NCBI RefSeq assembly: GCF_000150955.2
Contig: NC_011686.1
Location: 62,001-126,000, forward strand
Direction of reading: 5' to 3'
Length of the DNA stretch: 64,000 bases
Origin: Phaeodactylum tricornutum CCAP 1055/1
Lineage: Eukaryota; Bacillariophyta; Bacillariophyceae; Surirellales; Neidiaceae
This document shows, one piece after another, positions 56,562 to 64,000 of the stretch; the first letter of the stretch is position 1, and the number at the start of each line of letters is the position of its first letter. A model generated the notes under the pieces. That model was not told where the DNA came from. It searched no databases and saw only the letters and a list, made by a program, of their open reading frames with translations. The position numbers were made by a program, and so were the translations under genes.

Positions 56562-57392
56562 ATGTCAACGAAGTTCTTTTTGCCAATACGCAAACCGTTG
56601 GTTTTCTCACACAGGAGCACTCATACATTTCTTTTATTCGTTACAATCATAATGGTCGACCTCTCCCCCTCATGCTCACTGGCTGTTAAGGTCCTTACAT
56701 TGGTAGATCGAGCCCGGACCGTTTTGGAGAAATCCAATCGCGACCAAGTCTTCATTGCCGTCGCCGGCGGACCGGGCAGCGGCAAGTCGACCCTGGCGGA
56801 ACTCGTCCGCGACAAGCTCAATGCTTCCAATGAAAGTGCCGATCACGAAATCTCCGTCGTCCTGCCCATGGACGGCTACCACTACCCGAAAGCCGAACTC
56901 AAACGAATGGGAGAGGCCAACGACGAGTACACCTACGAGATGATGATGCTCCGACGGGGTGCTCCCTTCACCTACGACCACGAACGCCTCATTGCCGACT
57001 TGAAAACTGCCAAGGCCTCTGGGGAAGGATCCTTTCCTACTTATTCACGCGAAATCAGTGATCCCGTTTCGGGTGGCGTACAGTTGATGAAATCGCACCA
57101 AATTGTGCTCTGCGAAGGTCTCTACTTATTGGCTCAGGACGACCCCAATTGGGAAGCACTGGGTGAAATATGGGACGATCGCTGGTATCTGAATACACCC
57201 GAAAACATTGTCAAGGCGCGGCTCGTCAAACGCCACTTGCAGAATTGGAACTCCGTCAAGGTACGAAACTGGGGTGAAGGTTGCGCGGGGGCTGTTCGCA
57301 AAACCGAACAGTCGGATTTGCTAAACACGCGGTGGATCGATAAAACGTCCCGGGACCACTGCGATATTTGCTTTCAAAGCTTTGAAACTTAG
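56562..57392 (+). CDS. PRK/uridine kinase-family P-loop kinase
   Basis: 276 residues from ATG 56562; a second ATG at 56652 (residue 31) gives a 246-residue form that begins close to the domain, and may be the real start. Walker A is AGGPGSGKST at about 68-77; PMDGYHYPKAELKRMG carries the substrate Asp; RRGAPFTYD and PTYSREISDPV follow; VLCEGLYLLAQDD is the family's Walker-B region. This matches the phosphoribulokinase/uridine kinase family and especially the plant and yeast (Yfh7-like) members with unknown substrate and the bacterial sugar-kinase relatives. It lacks the features of plastid phosphoribulokinase (no Cys pair, no Rubisco-cycle presequence). The residues before ATG 56652 include a short hydrophobic run (THTFLLFVTII). 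Substrate unknown. Confidence 0.88.
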   Translation: MSTKFFLPIRKPLVFSHRSTHTFLLFVTIIMVDLSPSCSLAVKVLTLVDRARTVLEKSNRDQVFIAVAGGPGSGKSTLAELVRDKLNASNESADHEISVVLPMDGYHYPKAELKRMGEANDEYTYEMMMLRRGAPFTYDHERLIADLKTAKASGEGSFPTYSREISDPVSGGVQLMKSHQIVLCEGLYLLAQDDPNWEALGEIWDDRWYLNTPENIVKARLVKRHLQNWNSVKVRNWGEGCAGAVRKTEQSDLLNTRWIDKTSRDHCDICFQSFET

Positions 57393-57777
57393 AGGATGGA
57401 TCCGCTTTTGTCTTTTTCCTATAGAGCTAAATCTACAGTTAGCGCTGTCAATATTTGTATGCCGAGTTTTGAATGCGTAATTTCGTGGGCGGCTTGTCGG
57501 CATCTCGTTCATGATATAAGATTGCTGCAGAGTAGAGATCCTGTTGTCACTAACGAGCGGACGGTTCCACCAAACCAAAATCGAAAAACAACATAATTTC
57601 GACAAATTAATGACGAACTGTAACACAAAAAGCTTCTTTGTCGAAACGAATGGGGAATACCTCTAACTGTAAGTCATTATCCATAGTGCTTCGACTACCA
57701 GCATTGTAGAATAATAGCGCAATGAAATTGTATTAGCGTTTAAAGAGCCGATTCTTTTTCCTAGCCAGAAAAGATTT
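57393..57777. other. Intergenic region between convergent genes
   Basis: 385 bp with two 3' ends. Nothing is recognised. Confidence 0.5.
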
Positions 57778-58449
57778 TCAAGTGGTAAAAGTTGCAACCA
57801 TAGGTGTATTCCACTTCCAATATTCCTCACTATCGCCGGTCTCATACGACCACTCCCAGTAACAGGGCTTAGTATCGGCAGCTTTGACGTCAGTAGCATT
57901 CTTCCAGTACGAATCCGAATCGGTCCGGGTGTGGGACCATTGCCAGTACGACTGTGAATCGTCAGAAGTTTTGGCCTTTGGCACACTAGACGGTACCGAA
58001 TTCGCGACGTCGACGTTTGAGGCTTCCCAGCTCCAGTACTTATCGGCTGTTGTTTTTTGATGAGAGCAAGTCCAGTACGAGTCATCAGTCTTGACTAGTT
58101 TGTGTTGGGGAGTGGTGGGTGAACTAGCATCCGTACATACTTGATCCGCAGTTTCAGCCCAGTATTCGTCGGATGATGTGTTGCACTTGGAAGGCTCTTC
58201 GCTCGCACCAACACGGGAAGCGTTGATAAGGTTCGATTCAATGCGGGCTGCCGAAAACAGGTCCGTTGCGGAAGCAACGGTAGGCTCCGTAGTCCATTCC
58301 CAATACGAAGCGCTTTCCACTGGCTGAGCTTGTTGCGGCCCGGTGGTCTCTGGACTTGCTAGGTCCTTTGATCGGACAAAGCTTTGTAGCTCACGAAAGT
58401 CGCTCAAAGATTGCGAAAGCGTCGATAGGCGGTGAAGATTGGGAGCCAT
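57778..58449 (-). CDS. YWxW-repeat protein, unknown function
   Basis: 223 residues from ATG 58449. It carries eight Tyr-Trp pairs at residues 49, 96, 125, 138, 168, 181, 197 and 210, five of them as YWxW (YWEW, YWSW, YWQW, YWEW, YWKW), and almost all preceded by Ser/Asp/Glu/Lys. Spacers of 13-47 residues are polar, Ser/Thr/Asp rich. There is no membrane segment and no signal peptide; the N-terminus (MAPNLHRLSTLSQSLSDFRE) is a possible amphipathic helix. Such regular aromatic motifs in a disordered chain suggest short linear binding sites that repeat one interaction. I know of no named family. A decayed relative lies at 59626-59900, on the same strand. Confidence 0.72.
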   Translation of the reverse strand: MAPNLHRLSTLSQSLSDFRELQSFVRSKDLASPETTGPQQAQPVESASYWEWTTEPTVASATDLFSAARIESNLINASRVGASEEPSKCNTSSDEYWAETADQVCTDASSPTTPQHKLVKTDDSYWTCSHQKTTADKYWSWEASNVDVANSVPSSVPKAKTSDDSQSYWQWSHTRTDSDSYWKNATDVKAADTKPCYWEWSYETGDSEEYWKWNTPMVATFTT

Positions 58450-59625
58450 GCTTCAGTAGGGACTCTTAAAAAGCAAAGGAGGAGAAGATTGCTCGTGCGT
58501 GGGTGTTTTATTGTGAACGCTATTCTCTAGCCAAGAGCTATCTAGCTAGCCTTTCCCGTGTAGATACCAAAATAGGTCGGCTTGATTGGTTTGTTCTTCA
58601 CAATCGTTGACCCAGAGGTGTCAAGATCCCAAGGCCTCAGTGAACCAGTCGTCAGTACTTGATTGTTCGTTTTCTTTCTATTTATTGGCTATTAAGTACG
58701 TTGTTCATTAGTATGAAATCTGACATTAATTATAAAGGAATTCTTGTACCAAAAGCGAACTAAATTTTGCAATTGCACCGGAAAGCATTTTATAGACCAA
58801 GCAAACTACAAATTTAGTGAAAATACAGACCGATGGAACTAATACTTGTGAAGCCCACTTCCGTTTCGAAACTACAAATCTGCATCTGCAAAGACCCAAT
58901 AACAGCAGTGTGACACGAGCTTCTCATCGTTGTTGATTGGGAGAATTACAAAAATGCTATGTCGCAGTGTTTTCTCCAGCTATGGCATCCCCTTCTGTAG
59001 AAGGGACTGATTCTAACGATTACAACTGCCGAGCTGGAGAGCCAACATAAGCCAATCTTACTGCGTCTTTAGTCGAGAATAAAGGTGTTCCATAACTTTG
59101 CTGTCCGTTATTTAATCAGCGTCAATAAACGCTGAAAAAAGGTCCGCCAGCTAGCTGGCTTTGTTGAATATACTTTTTATTGCACATCACACATCGATCA
59201 ATAGTAAATTGCGATCGCCTCTGAAGACAAACAAGAATCACTATCATACAATCTTTGCTTTGTCGGTACTCAAAACACCGCAATGTAGGTGTATCTGCCT
59301 TCGAGTTTGAATCGAGAGCGAGAGAGAAGCGTGCCAAAGACACGTTTCCACATGATGGATATCCAGGAGCTCTCGACTCGCTTCATGTAACGACATTCGA
59401 CCCAAGGCACCGGCATGCAAAATCTTGCGTTTTGTTCCGTTCTCGTGTACGTTGCACTTGCTACGGATCCTTTGCGCTAGAAACTGTTGCTGCACCTTGT
59501 TGCAGGTTACTCTGGATGAGGCTGGTTGAAGTCAGTAGCCGCCTGTTGTCCAGGGCAATTTTATTGTTCACGGAGCTTGGTGCATTTCGGTACGCATCCG
59601 ATTCTCTTCAGCTGGTCAGAGAACC
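58450..59625. other. Intergenic region
   Basis: About 1.2 kb. Short overlapping frames on both strands at 59122-59629 have no ATG-led, recognisable product. Nothing is assigned. Confidence 0.45.
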
Positions 59626-59900
59626 TTAATACTTTCGGGACAATTTGCGTCGAGTGCGAGGCTTCTTTTGCATCAGTTTAGCTTGTACGTGTTTGGCAGA
59701 CAAGAGCCAACGAGCCTTGTCTTCCTTCTGAATACGAGCAATGCTTTCATCCTGTGGCCATTACCAGTACAAGTCAGAGGACGTTGTCTTTTTTGTGGCA
59801 TTGACAGCAGGGTACGAATCGACATCGAGCTGGTGTCCTAGACGAAGGGAGCGACAAACCTATCGACAATACCGGTGGCAGCCTTTCGGTTGGGCGCCAT
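59626..59900 (-). pseudogene. Decayed relative of the YWxW-repeat gene
   Basis: The minus strand begins MAPNRKAATGIVDR at ATG 59900, then, after a frame change, reads DSYPAVNATKKTTSSDLYW, a TAA stop, and W. This parallels DSYWKNATDVKAADTKPCYW in the intact gene at 57778. The TAA lies exactly at the x of a YWxW motif. After it the frame runs on for 45 residues into a basic tail (ARWLLSAKHVQAKLMQKKPR...) that ends at 59626 and is absent from the intact gene. A frame change plus a stop in 275 bp suggests a pseudogene; a spliced gene with tiny introns is a poorer fit. Confidence 0.55.
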
Positions 59901-60775
59901 ACTAAAGCAATGGGTAGAGGAGTACGATTGTGGTGTTATATGGTAGATCGGAAATCGATCGCGAAAATACTGCAGGTTCTTCACGTGGGAAAAAGGCAAT
60001 CTGAAGGTACTTGTTCACCATCAAAAACGACTTCAAAAGGTTTCGTTTCCCCCGTATTTCTTGGAGTTCTTGTCCGATAATTCGGATTGTATGCTTCGGA
60101 TTGTGCGACGAAATAGCGACTCAATAATGGGTTTGCCCAAGCTGCAACCAAGCTTTAGCAGATGTAGATCCTTTCCATAGGAATGGAATTATAGTTACTT
60201 TTACATAGCTACCGCAGAAACGATAATGGCCTCTGGAAAAGCTGTAAGGTTGTAACCTCGCCAGAGCGAAAGAGACAAGGCTTTTCTTGCATTGCCGCGA
60301 TCATGGTTGTTCCTTATATTTCTAGAGAGGTGATTTCTGACTGCTCTTATGGTCGGATGAGATCGCACTCCATACTGGTCTATGGATAAACCCGGGTTGT
60401 CTGTCGAACCATCCTCCCGGCCAACCTTTCCAGTCCCGATCGACCTCACGTGTCGCCGTGACACTAAAGTCTTACGGGGATACCTTTCTATTTCGCGTAT
60501 ATGGATGGGGGGTACGGGATGTCTATGACAGGGGGTAGTCACGAATGGCAGGCAAATAACGTCGCAAGGACACGCAAAAAATAGACCGTTATATAGGGCG
60601 ACGATCGCGACGTGTAGAGAGAGCAAGCCTGGTAGTGATTGGTCTGTAAAATCTTGCCTTCCTGTAAATTCGACCCATACGTTTCATTTGATAAAATCCT
60701 CATTGAAAAAGTAGTACGTGCAGTAGTAAGAGTAGTAACAGGCACGGTTGCAGCAAGAGCGGATTCCGTAGCGGT
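59901..60775. other. Intergenic region
   Basis: About 875 bp upstream of the GDP-fucose synthase gene. Only short frames; nothing is recognised. Confidence 0.5.
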
Positions 60776-61762
60776 ATGACTGCGGAAAGTAACGAAACCG
60801 AGGACGCCCGTCGCCCCTCGGTCGTCATGGTGACGGGCGGTTCCGGCTTGGTCGGTGCGGCGATCCGCGAATACGTAGAAGGCACCGGTGCGCTAGAAAA
60901 CGAGAGTTGGATCTACCTGAACAGCAAGGAAGGCGATCTCCGCAATCGTGCGGATACGGAAAAGATCTTCGCCAAGTACCAACCCACGCACGTGATTCAT
61001 TTAGCCGCAAAAGTCGGAGGTCTCTTTGCCAATATGGCGCAAAAGGTGGAGTTCTTTCGGGAGAACATTCTCATCAACGACAACATTATGGAATGCTCGC
61101 GTATCTACAAGGTGGAGAAGCTCGTCAGTTTCCTCTCCACCTGCATCTTCCCGGACAAAACAACGTATCCAATTGACGAAACCATGTTGCACGATGGTCC
61201 GCCGCATCCTTCCAACGAAGGCTACGCCTACGCCAAGCGCTTGATCGACACCATGAACCGAGCCTATGCGGAAGAGTACGGCTGCAACTTTACTTCCATC
61301 ATCCCCACCAACATTTACGGCCCCCACGACAATTTCAGTATCCAGAACGGTCACGTGATTCCCGGACTCATCCACAAGTGCTACCTGGCCAAAAAGGACA
61401 ACACTCCGTTTACGATTTGGGGCAGTGGAACGCCGTTGCGTCAATTCGTTTACAGCCGTGATCTCGCCGAACTCACGGTCTGGGTCATGCGAGAGTACCA
61501 CGACCCGACACCAATTACGCTCTCGGTGGACGAAGAAGAGGAAGTCTCCATTAAGGACGTGGCCTTGGCCGTCGCCAAGGCCATGCAGTTTGACGGACAA
61601 ATCGTTTTTGATACTTCCAAAGCAGACGGACAGTTCAAAAAGACGGCGTGTAACAAAAAACTGCGTTCCCTCAAAGCAGATTACGAATTCACGTCCATGC
61701 CGGACGGTATCCAACAGTCCGTGGACTGGTTCGTAGCCAACTACGACAGCTGCCGCAAGTAA
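60776..61762 (+). CDS. GDP-L-fucose synthase (GDP-4-keto-6-deoxymannose epimerase/reductase)
   Basis: 328 residues from ATG 60776. Converts GDP-4-keto-6-deoxy-D-mannose to GDP-L-fucose with NADPH, the last step of the de novo route, in the cytosol. It is a short-chain dehydrogenase of the extended type: VTGGSGLVGAAI near the N-terminus binds NADP, Ser in FLSTCIFP and Tyr150/Lys154 in YAYAKR form the catalytic triad, and HLAAKVGGLFANM, NIYGPHDNFS and WGSGTPLRQFVYSRDLAEL are family landmarks. Length is normal (about 320). No organelle signal. In diatoms fucose goes into sulfated cell-wall and secreted polysaccharides and into glycans. No intron. Confidence 0.97.
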   Translation: MTAESNETEDARRPSVVMVTGGSGLVGAAIREYVEGTGALENESWIYLNSKEGDLRNRADTEKIFAKYQPTHVIHLAAKVGGLFANMAQKVEFFRENILINDNIMECSRIYKVEKLVSFLSTCIFPDKTTYPIDETMLHDGPPHPSNEGYAYAKRLIDTMNRAYAEEYGCNFTSIIPTNIYGPHDNFSIQNGHVIPGLIHKCYLAKKDNTPFTIWGSGTPLRQFVYSRDLAELTVWVMREYHDPTPITLSVDEEEEVSIKDVALAVAKAMQFDGQIVFDTSKADGQFKKTACNKKLRSLKADYEFTSMPDGIQQSVDWFVANYDSCRK

Positions 61763-62532
61763 AACAGAGAGTGTCTGATACCCGACCGTGTAAGATGTCT
61801 TCTAGTGTGCTGCTGCAGGGTGCTACGGAATAGTAGCAATAGTCGGAATGAGTAGTCAAAGCCCAGTTCTCACTGTAAATCGTACTTTAGTTGCAGTTTT
61901 TTGGATTCGAAAGGACAAAATATACATCGTGCTCTGCTTCGTTTGTGCAGACACGTTTGGTCCAACGACGAGGTACAGCTAGAAGCACTTGTTCGACTCT
62001 AGTCACTACCTATGTATCTACCCTACGAGAGCTAGGTAGACCAACGTCCTACGCTCCCGCGATGCCCCGGAGCTCCGATCTCCGTTATCGAACGACAAGA
62101 TATAAAATAACTGTTATTGTGAATCATAATATTCGTCGAGATGAACAACGTAGCGAACGACAATCCCGTACAGGGGTAGGGTTGGGAAGGAAACGCAGCC
62201 TGGAAAAATCACGAGCTGGTTTGTTGACTGAAAAATATCGTTTCATGTTCACATCAGACCGATCGCTCAAACCCGAAACTGTTGCGCGCCTTCGAAGAAC
62301 CAGAAAGCAGTCGCGCTGTATTCACGATTATCATTTCTTCCATCTGGATACACCTTCGGCTTCGTTAGGAACGGAGAGGCTCCTTTTCCTGTTTGAAAGA
62401 GTTTGTCGCGGTTTGCAGTGATTTACTAACAGTTAGTGATAGCTAATAACAGATTACGACAAGCCCAGTCGAGAGACGCAACCAAGATTCTATCGGCTCG
62501 GTTTCCGTACTTTACAAAAGCTTGCACTCGCC
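61763..62532. other. Intergenic region
   Basis: 770 bp between two plus-strand genes. A frame at 61891-62421 (176 codons) begins with TTG and is Arg/Ser/Thr-rich without any family resemblance; not called. Confidence 0.45.
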
Positions 62533-63693
62533 ATGCTCATTCTCCCGTTGAAGCCAGCCGTCCGTTTTGATCTACAAACCGCACTTTCAAAATGGCTAGA
62601 CTCGGATCAAGAAGTCTCGTTTCAACCATCCAATCCGTTGCAATTTGTGCTTCCCAAGCCAGATTTGTCCGCCGCCGCCTGTCGCGAAGATCTCTTGCGA
62701 TTGCAGTCACTACGCAACTGCGTTACTGATGTGCTCTTGAAGCGCGATTCCCACCGAGCGGCACTGGAAGACGATGGGTTGGCGGATTGTCACGAGTATC
62801 ACGCCACTTTGCTTGAGTTCGAAAAACGTGGGTTCCCCACGCTCGACGATGAACACAACGGATTGCGGCTTTTTTGGAAAGGCGCGTGGTCACCCGAGGA
62901 GGAACGACACGCAACATTAACGTGGGATCGTGCCGTGATTGAGTTCAATACTGCAGCGTTGCTAACGGGAATGGCCGCCGAATGCTCCGTCACCGATCGA
63001 GCTGCTTGCAAAGAAGCTGTGAATTACTGTCAAACGGCGGCGAGTATTCTGGCCGTTCTGAAAGAACTCGTGCAGTCTATGGACTTTGCCACGGTGGATT
63101 TAAGTCAACCCATGTTGGCGTTCTGGGAAAAGTATCTCGTCGCCCAAGCACAAATGTTCATTTATCGCATGGCCGCTCAGGCCGGAGACGACACCAAGCA
63201 TTCGACATTGTCGGTCTTGTCACAATCTGCCTTTGCCCTGTTTAACGAAGCGTTGACGGCTGCACAAGACCCACGTTTGGAATCCGAAGTACCTAAAGAG
63301 TCGTCTACATGGGCCACGTACTGCAAAGTGTCTTCTATGTTGAGTGTCGCTAAGGCCGAATACCACCAGGCGGTGGTTCACCGACTAGCGAACGAATGGG
63401 GCAAGGAGATTGCCCGGTTGCGCGATTGTCATTTAAAATTTGAAACGCTGTCAAAATTCGTACGGGGCCTGGACGACGATGGTCCAGTTTCTTATATGAG
63501 ACGCGAGTGCTTGGCCATTTTGCCAGTCGTTCACGATCGGTTGCACGAAGCCGACAAGGACAATTACAATATTTACCAGGAAAAAATTCCTGAAGAAATG
63601 CCCGAAATCGCCGCCAAACAATTGGCCAAGAGTAGCGGTGGACTTCCACAATCAATGTTGGTTCCCAAGAAGCAGGTCTTTGTAAATGTATAA
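62533..63693 (+). CDS. Stand-alone BRO1-domain protein
   Basis: 386 residues from ATG 62533, almost exactly one BRO1 domain. MLILPLKPAVRFDLQTALSK opens it, WDRAVIEFNTAALLTGMA is the helix that meets CHMP4 in relatives, AVNYCQTAASILAVLKELVQ follows, and DKDNYNIYQEKIPEEMPEIA near the C-terminus is the typical last BRO1 segment. There is no V domain, proline tail, UBA or C-terminal CaaX box, so it differs from ALIX, Bro1 and Brox. It may bind ESCRT-III and regulate it, or compete with the long BRO1 protein at 25947. The ATG is the first in frame. No intron. Confidence 0.93.
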   Translation: MLILPLKPAVRFDLQTALSKWLDSDQEVSFQPSNPLQFVLPKPDLSAAACREDLLRLQSLRNCVTDVLLKRDSHRAALEDDGLADCHEYHATLLEFEKRGFPTLDDEHNGLRLFWKGAWSPEEERHATLTWDRAVIEFNTAALLTGMAAECSVTDRAACKEAVNYCQTAASILAVLKELVQSMDFATVDLSQPMLAFWEKYLVAQAQMFIYRMAAQAGDDTKHSTLSVLSQSAFALFNEALTAAQDPRLESEVPKESSTWATYCKVSSMLSVAKAEYHQAVVHRLANEWGKEIARLRDCHLKFETLSKFVRGLDDDGPVSYMRRECLAILPVVHDRLHEADKDNYNIYQEKIPEEMPEIAAKQLAKSSGGLPQSMLVPKKQVFVNV

Positions 63694-64000
63694 TCGTCGA
63701 AGTTTTGCAATGGCGGCCCCAGCTTCTTCCGCCTTTGACTGTACGACTCACATAGAATTCGCCTAACGTGAGAAATTCTAAGGATCCAATGTATACGTGT
63801 ACAAATGCTTTTCGGATTTATCTCCGCTTATATAACGATCAGGTTAACAACAACGTATTCTTTTCAATATTCCAGTCAGCAGGGATCAGCATTCGTACCA
63901 ACAAGAAGGCTCAAGGTTGCGCTATCCCTTTAGCGCGGGAAAGCCTTTTGATTGATATGGTAATTGGAGCGCTGCGTACGATGCGCCTGCGCAGTTTCTG
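63694..64000. other. 3' flank to right edge
   Basis: About 300 bp after the BRO1 gene. Nothing is recognised before the window ends. Confidence 0.5.

Noticed and set aside
59122-59629. Short frames on both strands near the decayed YWxW copy
   Set aside because: No ATG-led product with a known motif; they overlap each other in opposite directions.
61891-62421. 176-codon plus-strand frame
   Set aside because: Begins with TTG, is rich in Arg/Ser/Thr with no motif, and sits in a spacer.

Overview
The window looks like nuclear DNA of a diatom, most likely the pennate diatom Phaeodactylum tricornutum; the species is my inference from recall, not a database match. Supporting signs are short GT-AG introns (59-175 bp), genes on both strands with short spacers, a plastid presequence with an AlaPhe cleavage signature (gene at 51372-52414), a front-end fatty acid desaturase, and a Ty1/Copia retrotransposon of the kind common in diatoms. 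I see no bacterial operons, CRISPR arrays, rRNA or tRNA genes.

Layout. 1-7500: a minus-strand FAD amine oxidase/cyclopropane synthase fusion running off the left edge, a plus-strand cytochrome b5 front-end desaturase with an unusual membrane extension, and an acidic disordered protein. 7647-15576: one Copia-type LTR retrotransposon on the minus strand, with 161-bp LTRs differing at two sites, a short target duplication and a broken interior. 15577-25000: alanyl-tRNA synthetase with a signal-peptide-like extension, a two-exon hypothetical gene, a two-exon CFA synthase/coclaurine N-methyltransferase-like enzyme, and a ZIP metal transporter. 25900-36110: a BRO1-V-UBA protein (ALIX-like, ESCRT related), a helical-repeat protein, and a 1425-codon frame that joins a 5'-3' exoribonuclease to a 20S proteasome beta5 subunit. 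36827-46125: a very large p115/USO1 golgin of about 2,970 residues in five exons, carrying a fresh 98-residue tandem repeat. 47000-64000: a disordered nuclear-type protein, dolichol kinase, a plastid DUF2854-like membrane protein, a DHHC palmitoyltransferase, adenine phosphoribosyltransferase, a PRK/uridine kinase-family P-loop kinase, a YWxW-repeat protein with a decayed relative nearby, GDP-L-fucose synthase, and a second BRO1-domain protein.

The genes do not form one pathway. Several touch endomembrane traffic and glycosylation (p115, two BRO1 proteins, DHHC transferase, dolichol kinase, GDP-fucose synthase) and lipid modification (desaturase, two CFA-type methyltransferases), but they are scattered and on both strands, as expected for a eukaryotic chromosome. 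The most notable points are the exoribonuclease-proteasome beta5 continuous frame, the giant p115 with exact 14-heptad repeats, the BRO1-UBA architecture, the YWxW-repeat family, and the membrane extension of the desaturase.

Gene starts were moved to the first plausible ATG wherever the open frame begins at a non-ATG codon. Introns were placed by hand from splice consensus and frame.
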